64,000 nt of DNA from Actimicrobium antarcticum (GCF_039536745.1 NZ_BAAAZE010000010.1:186001-250000); one strand, 5' to 3'. Shown: positions 51,815 to 61,833, counted from the first letter of the stretch. A program made the numbers and translations. Notes: a model not told the origin generated them from the letters alone.

Positions 51815-52837
51815 TCAACGCATCGTCATTCCATCCATCGCTGCCAGCAACAATGCGGGGTCACCGAGCGCCAGTCGTTTCGAGTCCGACAGCGTCTGGC
51901 GAAAGTGGCGCGCACCGGGCAATCCGGCCATCAATCCGAGCATGTGCCGGGTGATGCTGTTGAGGCGCAGGCCGCCTTTGGTGTCGCCGGCTCTGACGCT
52001 CAGCAGCTGGCTACGGATGTACGGCAGCATCGCCTCCAGCACCTCTGCCCGGGACCGCGGATCGCCAGCCTCGTCGTAGTAGCGCGCATCGAAGCCGGCC
52101 ATCAGATACGGGTTGTGATACGCCTCACGACCCAGCATGACACCATCGACATGCTGCAGATGCAGGTCAATCTCGGCTTCGGTCTTGATGCCACCGTTGA
52201 TGATGATTTCGAGCTCCGGAAATTCGCGCTTGAGCTGATAGACCGCGTCGTAGCGCAGTGGCGGTATCTCGCGATTCTCCTTGGGGCTGAGCCCTTTCAG
52301 GATCGCATTGCGGGCATGCACGATGAAGGTCGTGCAGCCGGCATCGGCCACCGTGCCGACAAAGTCGCGCATGAATTCGTACGATTCGTTCTTGTCGATA
52401 CCGATGCGATGCTTGACCGTGACGTCGATGGACACCGCATCACGCATCGCCTTGACGCAATCGGCGACCAACTGCGGCTCGGCCATCAGGCAAGCGCCGA
52501 ATGCACCCTTCTGAACCCGCTCGGAAGGGCAACCGCAATTGAGGTTGATTTCATCGTAGCCCCATTGCTGACCGAGGCGTGCGCTGTGCGCCAGATCGGC
52601 AGGATCGCTGCCGCCGAGTTGCAATGCGACCGGATGTTCTTCGTCACTGAAATCAAGGTGACGCGCAACATCGCCATGGACCAGCGCGCCGGTGGTCACC
52701 ATCTCCGTGTAGAGCCAGCTATGCCGGGAAATTGCTCTGTGAAAGACCCGACAGTGGCGATCCGTCCAGTCCATCATGGGTGCAATCGAAATGCGGCGCG
52801 CACCTGGCGCAAGCTTGTTTTTTGGTGAGGGATTCAT
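51815..52837 (-). CDS. dusA: tRNA-dihydrouridine(20/20a) synthase
   Basis: It reduces uridine in the tRNA D-loop with FMN and NADPH. The 340-residue product has an N-terminal TIM barrel with RISIAPMMDWTDRHCR, LQLGGSDP, EINLNCGCPSERVQKGAFGACLM (catalytic Cys) and IINGGIKT. A C-terminal helical tRNA-binding domain follows. The FMN-binding GRE motif (VMLGREAYHNP) is present. ATG 52837 (MNPSPKNK) is chosen over a longer frame to 52963. Confidence 0.96.
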   Translation of the reverse strand: MNPSPKNKLAPGARRISIAPMMDWTDRHCRVFHRAISRHSWLYTEMVTTGALVHGDVARHLDFSDEEHPVALQLGGSDPADLAHSARLGQQWGYDEINLNCGCPSERVQKGAFGACLMAEPQLVADCVKAMRDAVSIDVTVKHRIGIDKNESYEFMRDFVGTVADAGCTTFIVHARNAILKGLSPKENREIPPLRYDAVYQLKREFPELEIIINGGIKTEAEIDLHLQHVDGVMLGREAYHNPYLMAGFDARYYDEAGDPRSRAEVLEAMLPYIRSQLLSVRAGDTKGGLRLNSITRHMLGLMAGLPGARHFRQTLSDSKRLALGDPALLLAAMDGMTMR

Positions 52838-52997
52838 TCGTATTGGAAATTCCGCAAAGCGTGTCGAGACCGGCGCGATTATACGGGAGCGCCTCTGTGG
52901 TATCAGCACAGCATCGCCTTCACCCCAGAAAACGGCGCCGGTGCCCGGCAAAGGGTTTAACATCGGGAATTACCTCATCACCCACGGACCTGCTGCC

Positions 52998-54341
52998 ATG
53001 CTCAATACCGATCATTTCTGGATGCCGTTTACTGCCAACCGCCAGTTCAAATCAAAACCACGGATGCTGGTCGCCGCCTCCGGCATGCATTACACCACCG
53101 ACGACGGCCGCCAGATTCTGGACGGCACGGCGGGTTTATGGTGCAGCAACGCCGGCCACTGCCATCCCAAAATCACCGAAGCGATCCGCCACCAGGCCGG
53201 CAAAATGGACTTTGCGCCGGTGTTCCAGATGGGCCATCCGCAAGCCTTCGAGGCCGCCAGCGCGCTGGTCTCGCTGGCGCCCGAAGGCTTGAACCGGGTG
53301 TTCTTTTGCAATGATGGTTCGGAAGCCGTCGACTCGGCGCTGAAGATTGCGCTGGCCTACCACCGGGTACGTGGCGATGGCATGCGGCATCGTCTGATCG
53401 GCCGGGAAAGGGCCTATCACGGTGTGGGTTTTGGCGGGATTGCGGTCGGCGGGATTGCCGGTAACCGCAAGCACTTCGGTCCGGCCCTGCCCGGCGTCGA
53501 CCATTTGCGCCATCCGCTGAACATCGCCAAAAATGCGTTTTCGAAAGGCTTGCCGGAACACGGTGCCGAGATGGCCGATGAACTCGAACAGCGCTTGCTG
53601 GCATTGCACGACCCGGCCACCGTGGCCGCCGTGATCGTCGAACCGCTGCAGGGATCGACCGGCGTGATCCTGCCACCCAAAGGCTATCTGCAAAAGATCC
53701 GCGCCATCTGCGACAAGTACGGCATCCTGCTGATCTTCGATGAAGTCATCACCGGTTTCGGGCGACTCGGCACGCCCTTCGGCGCCGACTATTTCGGTGT
53801 CGTGCCGGACATGATCGTTTGCGCCAAGGGGCTGACGAACGCCACCGTACCGATGGGTGCGGCCATCGTGCGACAGGATATCCATGACACCTTCATGAGC
53901 ATGGCGCCCGAGAACACGATCGAGTTCTTCCATGGCTACACCTACACCGGTCACCCGCTGGCCTCCGCTGCTGCGGTCGCCACCATCGATGTCTACAAGA
54001 GCGAACACCTGTTCGAGCGCGCTGCCGCCATGGCACCGTATTTCGAACAGGCGGCACACAGCTTGCGCGGGCTGCCTTACGTCAAGGACATCCGCAACCT
54101 CGGACTGGTGTGCGGCATCGAACTCGACGGTGTTCCCGGCAAACCGGGCATGCGCGCTTTCGATGTGTTCCTGAAAGCCTTCTGGGAAAAAGGCGTGCTG
54201 ATTCGTACGACCGGTGACATCATTGCGTTGTCACCACCGCTGATCATCGAGAAGTCACAGATCGACCAGTTGTTCGGTGCGATCGGCGACATCCTGAAGA
54301 CTCAGAAAACCGTGCCGGATGTCGAAGAGGCGATGGCCTGA
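52998..54341 (+). CDS. Class III aminotransferase, probably omega-amino acid/beta-alanine--pyruvate type
   Basis: The 447-residue PLP enzyme has HFWMPFTANRQFKSKPRMLVAASGMHY and a substrate-loop/cofactor pattern typical of beta-alanine--pyruvate transaminases. Other motifs are FFCNDGSEAVDSALKIA, VIVEPLQGSTGVILPPKGYL and LLIFDEVITGFGRLG. The Schiff-base lysine is K277 (VCAKGLTNATVPMGA). It probably moves an amino group from a beta- or omega-amino acid to pyruvate. The 3' end overlaps the convergent DMT gene by 40 bp. ATG 52998 gives the family start. Confidence 0.92.
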   Translation: MLNTDHFWMPFTANRQFKSKPRMLVAASGMHYTTDDGRQILDGTAGLWCSNAGHCHPKITEAIRHQAGKMDFAPVFQMGHPQAFEAASALVSLAPEGLNRVFFCNDGSEAVDSALKIALAYHRVRGDGMRHRLIGRERAYHGVGFGGIAVGGIAGNRKHFGPALPGVDHLRHPLNIAKNAFSKGLPEHGAEMADELEQRLLALHDPATVAAVIVEPLQGSTGVILPPKGYLQKIRAICDKYGILLIFDEVITGFGRLGTPFGADYFGVVPDMIVCAKGLTNATVPMGAAIVRQDIHDTFMSMAPENTIEFFHGYTYTGHPLASAAAVATIDVYKSEHLFERAAAMAPYFEQAAHSLRGLPYVKDIRNLGLVCGIELDGVPGKPGMRAFDVFLKAFWEKGVLIRTTGDIIALSPPLIIEKSQIDQLFGAIGDILKTQKTVPDVEEAMA

Positions 54342-55252
54342 GGCGCTGAATCCGGCGCCGGCGCAATAGCACCAGAAACGGGCCGGCGCATCGCGACCAG
54401 CTCGTTGAAAACCAGGGCGGCGAGCACCAGCGTGCCGCCTGCCAGCGTTTCGGCCGGCGGTACTTCACCCGCGCCTAGCCAGGCCCAGACCGGCCCAAGC
54501 AACACTTCAATCAATGCCAGCAGCGAGATTTCCGGTGCCGACAACGATCGCGATGCGGTGACCACCAGCATGCAGGGCAAGCCAAGCTGAAAAAAACCCA
54601 GCGCAATCAGGATCGCGACATCATGCGCCGAGACCTGCAATGGCCAGCAAAACGGCAACATGGCGAGTGCCGACAACAGGGCACCAACCAGCACCGACGG
54701 GATCAGATCGATCCGGGCACCCGCCTTTTTCAAGACAATAACGTTCACTGAGGACGCCAGCGGCGCACCGAGTGCAATGCCCATGCCCAGTAACTGCGGA
54801 CCGCCAAGCTGCGACATGCCTTGTGCAAACATCCAGACGATGCCGGCGCATGCCACGGCAATGGCAAGCCAGGTACGCGGAACGATCACCTGCTTGAGGA
54901 ATATCCACGCCAGAAACGCTGTCAGCAGCGGCGCAATGCTCAACACGATCAGCGTATTGGCGACCGTCGTCATGGTCAGCGCAATCATGAAGCAGCAAAA
55001 CATGACCGCCCACATCGCACCCGAGACCGTGCCGGTCCATCCGAGCGCCTGCACGCTGGCCAGCGCCTTGCCGCGCTTTTGCCACATCAGCGTCGCGGTG
55101 ACAAACACGGCCGCAAACAGGCTGCGCCAGAACGTCACCTCGAATCCGCGTGCGGACTCCAGCTGGCGTGTCATCACGCCAGCACTGCTCCAGAGGATGG
55201 CAGCAATAATCATCAGCACGACAGCGCGTTGATGGGAGACAAATCGTGACAT
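54302..55252 (-). CDS. EamA/DMT-family transporter (second)
   Basis: The 316-residue protein has about ten hydrophobic helices in two EamA halves (IIAAILWSSAGVMTRQLE...FWRSLFAAVFV; QLLGMGIALGAPLASSVNVIVLKKAG...). It is an inner-membrane exporter or uptake protein of unknown substrate. GGAG 6 bp upstream selects ATG 55252 (MSRFVSHQ) over ATG 55264. Its last 40 bp overlap the convergent aminotransferase gene, so antisense transcription is possible. Confidence 0.9.
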   Translation of the reverse strand: MSRFVSHQRAVVLMIIAAILWSSAGVMTRQLESARGFEVTFWRSLFAAVFVTATLMWQKRGKALASVQALGWTGTVSGAMWAVMFCCFMIALTMTTVANTLIVLSIAPLLTAFLAWIFLKQVIVPRTWLAIAVACAGIVWMFAQGMSQLGGPQLLGMGIALGAPLASSVNVIVLKKAGARIDLIPSVLVGALLSALAMLPFCWPLQVSAHDVAILIALGFFQLGLPCMLVVTASRSLSAPEISLLALIEVLLGPVWAWLGAGEVPPAETLAGGTLVLAALVFNELVAMRRPVSGAIAPAPDSAPQAIASSTSGTVF

Positions 55253-55267
55253 GGACAACTCCATGAA

Positions 55268-55320
55268 AAAACCCGCCGACTTCAGGCTGACAGTGACGGC
55301 AGCGAGAACCCGGCGGGTTT
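55268..55320 (-). terminator. Intrinsic terminator of the rimP-typA operon
   Basis: On the minus strand AAACCCGCCG pairs with CGGCGGGTTT (10 bp, about 32-nt loop), followed by TTTTTTC. It lies 49 bp past the typA stop and ends the long translation operon just before the DMT transporter start. Confidence 0.8.
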
Positions 55321-55368
55321 CAAGATAACGGCCGGGGGTGGATAGACCCTCCCCGTGATCAACGCAAA

Positions 55369-57201
55369 TTACGCGTCGCGCGATGCTTTCTTGCGATCCG
55401 CTTCTTTCAGATAACGCTTGCGCAGGCGAATGCTCTTAGGCGTGATTTCGACCAGCTCGTCATCGTCAATGAATTCAACCGCATATTCCAGCGACATCTG
55501 GATTGGCGGAACCAGACGCACCGCTTCATCGGTACCCGACGAACGCACGTTGGTCAATTGCTTGCCCTTGATCGGATTGACGACCAGATCGTTGTCACGT
55601 GAGTGAATACCGATGATCATGCCTTCGTACACTGGATCGTTGTGCACCACGAACATGCGGCCGCGATCCTGCAGTTTCCAGAGCGCGTAAGCAACGGCAG
55701 CGCCATCATCCTGCGACACCAGCACGCCGTTACGACGGGAAGCCATTTCGCCACGGGTGTTATCGACCGGTGCGTATTCGTCAAAAATGTGGCTCATCAG
55801 GCCGGTACCGCGGGTCAGGGTCATGAACTCGCCCTGGAAACCGATCAGGCCACGGGCCGGGATACGGTACTCAAGACGGACACGGCCTTTGCCATCGGAT
55901 TCCATGTTTTGCAGATCGCCGCGACGACGACCCAGCTCTTCCATGACGCCGCCCTGGTTGACTTCTTCGACATCGACCGACAACAATTCAAACGGCTCAT
56001 GGCGCACGCCATCAACCATCTTGAACACCACGCGAGGACGCGATACTGCCAGCTCGAAACCTTCGCGACGCATGTTTTCGATCAGGATAGTCAGGTGCAA
56101 TTCCCCGCGGCCCGAGACTTCAAAAATCGTATCGTCGTCGGTAGGCGCAACGCGCAATGCCACGTTGGCTTTCAGTTCGCGGTCCAGACGCTCACGCAAC
56201 TGACGGCTGGTGACAAACTTGCCTTCACGGCCAGCCAGTGGCGAGTTGTTGACCATGAAGTTCATGGTCAATGTTGGCTCGTCAACGGTCAGCATCGGCA
56301 GCGCATCCGGCATCTCGGGAGCACATACCGTGGTTCCGATACCGAGTTCGTCGATACCGTTGATCAGCACGATGTCGCCGGCGACCGCTTCATCGACCAG
56401 CACGCGATCCAGGCCCTTGAAGTTCAGGACCTGATTGACGCGGGCCTTGCGTGGCACACCGTCCGGACCGTCCATGATGATGACGTCTTGCAGACCGCGC
56501 ACGCGACCACGGGTGATACGGCCAATGCCGATCTTGCCGACGTACGACGAATAATCGAGGGAAGAAATTTGCAGCTGCAGCGGACCGTCCTGGTCATCTT
56601 CGCGCGCTGGAACGTGGCGCAGGATGGCGTCGAACAGTGGCTTCATGTCGCCATCGCGCACGGTCGAGTCGAGACTCGAATAACCGTTCAGTGCCGAAGC
56701 GAACACAACCGGGAAGTCAAGTTGCTCTTCGGTCGCGCCGAGCTTGTCGAACAGTTCGAACGTGGCGTTGATGGCCCATTCAGGACGTGCACCCGGACGA
56801 TCGATCTTGTTGACGACAACGATAGGCTTCAGGCCCAGCGCCAGTGCCTTGCGAGTCACGAAGCGGGTTTGCGGCATCGGACCTTCCTGTGCATCGACGA
56901 GCAGCAAAACGCTGTCGACCATCGACAGGACGCGCTCGACTTCGCCGCCGAAGTCGGCATGGCCCGGGGTGTCTACGATGTTGATATGCGTGCCTTCATA
57001 CTCGACGGCGCAATTTTTCGAGAGAATCGTGATACCACGTTCTTTTTCGAGGTCATTGGAGTCCATCACGCGTGCATCGACTTGCTGGTTATCGCGGAAG
57101 GTACCCGACTGACGCAGCAACTTGTCAACGAGGGTGGTTTTGCCATGGTCAACGTGAGCGATGATGGCGATGTTACGGATGGCGCGTTTTGTATTTGACA
57201 T
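55369..57201 (-). CDS. typA: Ribosome-associated GTPase TypA/BipA
   Basis: The 610-residue translational GTPase has G1 AHVDHGKTTL (about 15-24), G2 region KERGITI, G3 DTPGHADFGGEV and G4 VVNKIDRPGARPEW. Beta-barrel, EF-G-like III/V domains and the TypA-specific C-terminal domain follow, ending LRKRYLKEADRKKASRDA. It assists 50S assembly and translation at low temperature or under stress. It is the last gene of the operon; a leader with short repeats separates it from truB, so it may have its own promoter. Confidence 0.97.
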   Translation of the reverse strand: MSNTKRAIRNIAIIAHVDHGKTTLVDKLLRQSGTFRDNQQVDARVMDSNDLEKERGITILSKNCAVEYEGTHINIVDTPGHADFGGEVERVLSMVDSVLLLVDAQEGPMPQTRFVTRKALALGLKPIVVVNKIDRPGARPEWAINATFELFDKLGATEEQLDFPVVFASALNGYSSLDSTVRDGDMKPLFDAILRHVPAREDDQDGPLQLQISSLDYSSYVGKIGIGRITRGRVRGLQDVIIMDGPDGVPRKARVNQVLNFKGLDRVLVDEAVAGDIVLINGIDELGIGTTVCAPEMPDALPMLTVDEPTLTMNFMVNNSPLAGREGKFVTSRQLRERLDRELKANVALRVAPTDDDTIFEVSGRGELHLTILIENMRREGFELAVSRPRVVFKMVDGVRHEPFELLSVDVEEVNQGGVMEELGRRRGDLQNMESDGKGRVRLEYRIPARGLIGFQGEFMTLTRGTGLMSHIFDEYAPVDNTRGEMASRRNGVLVSQDDGAAVAYALWKLQDRGRMFVVHNDPVYEGMIIGIHSRDNDLVVNPIKGKQLTNVRSSGTDEAVRLVPPIQMSLEYAVEFIDDDELVEITPKSIRLRKRYLKEADRKKASRDA

Positions 57202-57244
57202 GATCTTTTCGGGCTGAATTCTTGCGTGGTTCGTTCTTGCGTAG

Positions 57245-57266
57245 TGCTCGGTTCATGCTCGGTTCG
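57245..57266. repeat. Imperfect 11-bp tandem repeat in the typA leader
   Basis: TGCTCGGTTCA and TGCTCGGTTCG lie head to tail, with degenerate copies on each side (57228-57280), 44 bp upstream of typA. Function unknown; it may be a slippage product. Confidence 0.55.
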
Positions 57267-57410
57267 TGCTTGCTTTGTGCCGGCTTCGAGCTTGAAGCGT
57301 CAAGAAATGAGTGTGTAATTTCAAAAGCCGTGCATTCTAACATGCTGCGTTGCACGAAATCGTAAAACGCCGTGTCTTTTCAACGGCGATCCGATCAGAT
57401 TCGGGCAGAT

Positions 57411-58346
57411 TTATTTTGCTGCGGTAGAAACCAGGCGTTCTGGTGCAACGACACCAAACTCCTGCATCTGGCCGGTGCCGAGCAGGCAATCGTCGCTGGC
57501 CCGATAAACCCGCACCCGGCCAGTGGTGGCAGGCAGCGCGACATCTTCCTTGCCGAGTGAAATCCGCTGGCCATGCAGAAAGCGTCGTGCCAATTCATCG
57601 GTCAATGCCAGCACCGGAAAACTGTCCAGCAACGCATCAACCGGATCGAGCATGGTGCCGCGCTCTTCTTCGGCGACCGCCGCCAGTTGCTCCAGCGTGA
57701 CCGCGTCGGCCAGCAACAAGGTACCGACCTGCGTACGACGCAATGCCTTCAGATGCGCGCCGCAACCGAGCGCCGCACCGATGTCTTCGCCCAGCACACG
57801 GATATAGGTCCCCTTGCTGCAGCGCACCCGCAAGGTCAGAAATGGCGAGTCGAAATCGACGAACTCCAGCAAATGAATCACCACCGGGCGCGCCTCGCGT
57901 TCCAGCGTGATGCCGGCGCGGGCATATTCGTACAGCGGCTTGCCGTCGCGCTTGAGCGCCGAATACATCGGCGGCACCTGGTCGATCGGTCCGCGAAATT
58001 GCGCCAGGACTTCGTCGATGCGAGCCCGTGAGACATCCACTGGCAGTGTTTCGAGGATCACGCCTTCGGTGTCGCCGGTGTCGGTGCGCAGGCCCAGATG
58101 GATCACGGTTTCGTAGGTCTTGTCGGCCTCCAGCAAATCCTGCGCGAACTTGGTCGCTTCGCCAAAACACAGCGGCAGCAAACCAGTTGCAAAAGGATCG
58201 AGCGTACCGGTGTGCCCGGCCTTTTCGGCATTGAACAGGCGCTTGGCCTTGATCAGAACGTCATTGCTGGAATGGCCGGCGGCCTTGTCGAGCAACAGCA
58301 CGCCGTGGACGGGAACACGTTTTTTCCGTGGGGGGAAAGTGGCCAT
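57411..58346 (-). CDS. truB: tRNA pseudouridine(55) synthase
   Basis: It makes pseudouridine 55 in the T-loop of tRNAs. The 311-residue product has VHGVLLLDKAAGHSSNDVL, the catalytic-Asp motif AGHTGTLDPFATG with D50, and RVRCSKGTYIRVLGEDIG. A C-terminal PUA-like region completes it. It lies 42 bp after rbfA in the operon order conserved in bacteria. Confidence 0.96.
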   Translation of the reverse strand: MATFPPRKKRVPVHGVLLLDKAAGHSSNDVLIKAKRLFNAEKAGHTGTLDPFATGLLPLCFGEATKFAQDLLEADKTYETVIHLGLRTDTGDTEGVILETLPVDVSRARIDEVLAQFRGPIDQVPPMYSALKRDGKPLYEYARAGITLEREARPVVIHLLEFVDFDSPFLTLRVRCSKGTYIRVLGEDIGAALGCGAHLKALRRTQVGTLLLADAVTLEQLAAVAEEERGTMLDPVDALLDSFPVLALTDELARRFLHGQRISLGKEDVALPATTGRVRVYRASDDCLLGTGQMQEFGVVAPERLVSTAAK

Positions 58347-58388
58347 GAAATTCTAATGAGTGGTGTGATCAGGTAACGAAAACCCGGC

Positions 58389-58778
58389 TCAGGCCTGGTC
58401 GTCGTCCTTGGAGCGCGTTGCATTCGCTTCATCGATCAGCTTCGACAATTCGATGCCGCGTGCTGTCGACGTATCGTGCACGAAATGCAGTTGCGGCAAG
58501 GTATGGACATGCAACCGACGGCCAAGCTGGCCGCGTATGTAACCGGATGCCTGCTGCAAGCCGGCTACCGTGTTCTTGATGGTCTCGGCCTCGTCACTGA
58601 GCATCGTGAAAAACACCTTGGCATGCGCGTAATCGGGCGTGAGTTGCACCTCGGTGACGGTGATCATGCCGACGCGCGGGTCTTTCAGTTCATAGGCCAC
58701 GATCTCGGCGAGGTCGCGCTGGATCTGGTCGGCCACGCGGATGCCGCGGACGGGAATGGTTTTACTGTGCTTTGCCAT
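58389..58778 (-). CDS. rbfA: Ribosome-binding factor A
   Basis: The 129-residue KH-like cold-shock protein promotes late 30S (16S 5'-end) maturation. Family features are RVADQIQRDLAEIVAYELKDPR, ITVTEVQLTPDYAHAKVFF and LHFVHDTSTARGIEL. It lies between infB and truB; the infB-rbfA gap is unusually long for the operon (182 bp) and holds a hairpin. Confidence 0.96.
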   Translation of the reverse strand: MAKHSKTIPVRGIRVADQIQRDLAEIVAYELKDPRVGMITVTEVQLTPDYAHAKVFFTMLSDEAETIKNTVAGLQQASGYIRGQLGRRLHVHTLPQLHFVHDTSTARGIELSKLIDEANATRSKDDDQA

Positions 58779-58880
58779 GATGGGGGACTTTAAAAATACG
58801 ACGCAATGGTGAGGCCGGAAGCCGGTTCACTGCTACGCCGGAAATGCGAATGGGGTGCTCCAAATAGTACAGGCCTGGGT

Positions 58881-58921
58881 ACCTGTGCGATGCCCCACCC
58901 TTGCAGGTCGGACATCGCACA
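58881..58921 (-). other. Hairpin in the infB-rbfA gap
   Basis: TGTGCGATG (58884-58892) pairs with CATCGCACA (58913-58921). Further complementary bases outside (CAGGCCTG and GTAC copies on each side) allow an extended imperfect stem. It may be an mRNA processing or attenuation structure; no U-run follows. Confidence 0.45.
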
Positions 58922-58960
58922 GCCACGCAGGCCTGTGCTGGTACTAGCGTTGCAGCCGGA

Positions 58961-61783
58961 TTACAGCGAGCGGGCGACTTCCTGCACTTCGAAAATCTCC
59001 AGTTGATCGCCTTCCTTGATGTCGTTGAAGTTCTTCAGGGTCAGACCGCACTCGAAGCCAAACTTGACTTCCTTGACGTCGTCCTTGAAGCGTTTCAACG
59101 AATCGAGTTCGCCGGTCCACAGGATCACATTGTCGCGCAGCAGTCGGACCGATGCGCCGCGACGTACCAGGCCTTCGAGCACGTAGCAACCGGCAATCGC
59201 GCCGACTTTGCTGACCAGCAGGACCTGACGAATCTCGACCAGACCCAGCGATTGCTCGCGCTTCTCTGGTGCCAGCATGCCCGACATCGCTGCCTTGATT
59301 TCGTCGACAGCATCATAAATGATGTTGTAGTAACGAATATCCACGCCATTGGCTTCGGCCAGCTTGCGGGCCTGTGCATCGGCACGCACGTTGAAGCCGA
59401 TGATGACCGCTTTCGAGGCGACCGCCAGGTTGACGTCGGACTCGGTGATACCACCGACTGCCGCATGCACGACCTGAACACGTACTTCGGAAGTCGACAG
59501 CTTTTGCATCGAATGCACCAGCGCTTCTTGCGAACCCTGCACGTCGGTCTTGATGATCATCGGCAGGTTCTTGACTTCGCCTTCGGCCATCTGGTCGAAC
59601 ATATTTTCCAATTTCGCGGCCTGCTGCTTGGCCAGCTTCACGTCGCGGAATTTACCTTGACGGAACAAGCCGATTTCACGCGCCTTGCGCTCATCGAGCA
59701 TGACCATGACTTCTTCACCGGCGACCGGCACTTCGGTCAGGCCCTGAATCTCGACCGGAATCGATGGACCAGCTTCGGTGATGGCCTTGCCATTTTCATC
59801 CAGCATGGCACGAACGCGACCATAGGCCGAACCTGCCAGCACCACGTCACCGCGACGCAAGGTACCAGACTGCACCAGAATCGTTGCAACCGGACCGCGA
59901 CCTTTATCCAGGCGCGCTTCGATCACCAGACCACGGGCTGGCGACGTCACCGGCGCCATCAGTTCCAGTACTTCGGCTTGTAGCAAGACGTTTTCCAGCA
60001 ACGCGTCGATACCTTCACCGGTCTTTGCAGACACAGGGATGAATGGCGACTCGCCGCCGTATTCTTCCGGCACGACTTGTTCGGCAACCAGTTCCTGCTT
60101 GACGCGATCCAGGTTTCCACCCGGTTTGTCGATCTTGTTGATCGCCACGACCAGCGGTACGCCGGCAGCTTTTGCATGGGCAATCGCTTCCTTGGTCTGC
60201 GGCATCACGCCGTCATCGGCAGCCACCACCAAAATAACGATGTCGGTTGCACGCGCACCACGGGCACGCATTGCCGTAAAGGCTTCGTGACCTGGCGTAT
60301 CGAGGAAGGTGATCATGCCACGCGGTGTTTCGACGTGATACGCCCCGATATGCTGGGTAATACCACCGGCTTCACCCGACGCCACTTTGGCACGGCGAAT
60401 GTAATCCAGCAGGGAAGTTTTACCATGGTCGACGTGACCCATGACGGTGACGACTGGTGCACGTGGCAACGATTCGGCATTGGCATGTTCGACGCCATTT
60501 TCCAGCAGCGCTTCCGGATCATCGGCTTTGGCAGGATGGGCGGTATGGCCCATCTCTTCCACCAGAATCATCGCGGTTTCCTGGTCGAGAACCTGGTTGA
60601 TCGTGACCATCTGGCCCAGCTTCATCAGATGCTTGATGACTTCGGATGCCTTGACTGCCATCTTGTGCGCCAGCTCGGCAACCGTAATGGTTTCCGGCAC
60701 CAGCACATCCTTGATGACCGCTTCGGTCGGCGCCTGGAAATTGGTTTCGCGCTCGTCTCCGCCATGGCCCGGGCGACGTCCCTTCGGACCACCGCGCCAT
60801 GCATCGCGACCACCGCCGGTATTGCCGCGGGTCTTGATTCCTGCGCCGCGCTTTTTGGCGTCGTCCTGCCATGTCGACGAAACATTGGCCGACTTGATCG
60901 ACTTCTTGTCGACGGCAACGACCGGCTTTTTCTCGTCTTTCTTGTCGGTCGGCTTCTTGTCGGCAGGCTTGTGCAACGTGCCTTCCGGTGCTTTCGCAAC
61001 GACCGGCGGAGCGACTGGCTCTGGTGCCTTGATGGCACGACGCGGCGCGCTCATCATGAGCTTGATCTGCGCAACTTCGTCCGCAACAGCCTGGCGTGCG
61101 CGCTCGGTTGCTGCGACCTTGTCGGTGGCTATCTTGGCAGCATCCTTGGCAGCTTGGGCAGCCTTCTTTTTGGCTTCTTCGGCATCGACGCGTTTCTTTT
61201 CATCGAGCACGGATTCGTCCGGCTTGATGACAACCACAGGTGCTTCGACGACAGCGGCCTTCTGGGCTTCGAGCTCGGCCTTGTGGACGGCTTTGGCCTG
61301 GGCGACCTTCTCTGCTTCGAGCTTGGCCAGCGTTTCCTGCTTCTCGCGCAGATCGGCTTCCTGACGTGCAATCAGCGCGGCCTGGCGGCGGGCTTCTTCG
61401 GCACGACGGGCCACTTCGGCTTCGTCGATGACAGGTGCAACCGGTGCAACTGCCACGGGCGCCTGCGCAACCGGCGTCTCGTCGCGCTGCACGAAAGTAC
61501 GTTTTTTGCGGACTTCGACTTGAATGGTCCGTGACTTGCCAGTGGCGTCGGCCTGTTTGATCTCGGTCGTCTCCTTGCGGGTCAGCGTGATCTTCTTGGC
61601 TTCGCTGTCAGCAGCAACACCGTGGGCACGACGCAGGTGATCCAGGAGTTTGTCCTTGTCATCTTTCGAGAGCGCATCGTCGGTGGTGCTTTTTTCCACG
61701 CCAGCAGCGCGCAGCTGGGTTAACAGCAAATCAGCCGGCATCTTCAGCTCGGTCGCAAATTGGGCTACGTTGTTACTCGCCAT
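58961..61783 (-). CDS. infB: Translation initiation factor IF-2
   Basis: At 940 residues this is a long proteobacterial IF-2. An N-terminal IF2-N domain (about 1-55) and a long Lys/Glu/Ala-rich helical linker with Gly-rich segments come first. A second IF2-N and the G domain follow: GHVDHGKTSL at 449-458, DTPGHEAF (G3), NKIDKPGG (G4). The beta-barrel domains bind initiator fMet-tRNA. AGAGGA precedes the ATG. It follows nusA by 50 bp. Confidence 0.98.
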   Translation of the reverse strand: MASNNVAQFATELKMPADLLLTQLRAAGVEKSTTDDALSKDDKDKLLDHLRRAHGVAADSEAKKITLTRKETTEIKQADATGKSRTIQVEVRKKRTFVQRDETPVAQAPVAVAPVAPVIDEAEVARRAEEARRQAALIARQEADLREKQETLAKLEAEKVAQAKAVHKAELEAQKAAVVEAPVVVIKPDESVLDEKKRVDAEEAKKKAAQAAKDAAKIATDKVAATERARQAVADEVAQIKLMMSAPRRAIKAPEPVAPPVVAKAPEGTLHKPADKKPTDKKDEKKPVVAVDKKSIKSANVSSTWQDDAKKRGAGIKTRGNTGGGRDAWRGGPKGRRPGHGGDERETNFQAPTEAVIKDVLVPETITVAELAHKMAVKASEVIKHLMKLGQMVTINQVLDQETAMILVEEMGHTAHPAKADDPEALLENGVEHANAESLPRAPVVTVMGHVDHGKTSLLDYIRRAKVASGEAGGITQHIGAYHVETPRGMITFLDTPGHEAFTAMRARGARATDIVILVVAADDGVMPQTKEAIAHAKAAGVPLVVAINKIDKPGGNLDRVKQELVAEQVVPEEYGGESPFIPVSAKTGEGIDALLENVLLQAEVLELMAPVTSPARGLVIEARLDKGRGPVATILVQSGTLRRGDVVLAGSAYGRVRAMLDENGKAITEAGPSIPVEIQGLTEVPVAGEEVMVMLDERKAREIGLFRQGKFRDVKLAKQQAAKLENMFDQMAEGEVKNLPMIIKTDVQGSQEALVHSMQKLSTSEVRVQVVHAAVGGITESDVNLAVASKAVIIGFNVRADAQARKLAEANGVDIRYYNIIYDAVDEIKAAMSGMLAPEKREQSLGLVEIRQVLLVSKVGAIAGCYVLEGLVRRGASVRLLRDNVILWTGELDSLKRFKDDVKEVKFGFECGLTLKNFNDIKEGDQLEIFEVQEVARSL

Positions 61784-61833
61784 TCAGTCCTCTTTTCTAT
61801 GTGGCGCGGTAGATGATAATCGAACTTCTCGGA

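Noticed and set aside
55603..57198. Plus-strand frame of 531 codons
   Set aside because: Mirror of typA; His/Gln-rich shadow translation without start signals.
60077..61534. Plus-strand frames of 485 and 307 codons
   Set aside because: Both are antisense to the repetitive charged linker and G domain of infB, where codon bias opens all frames.
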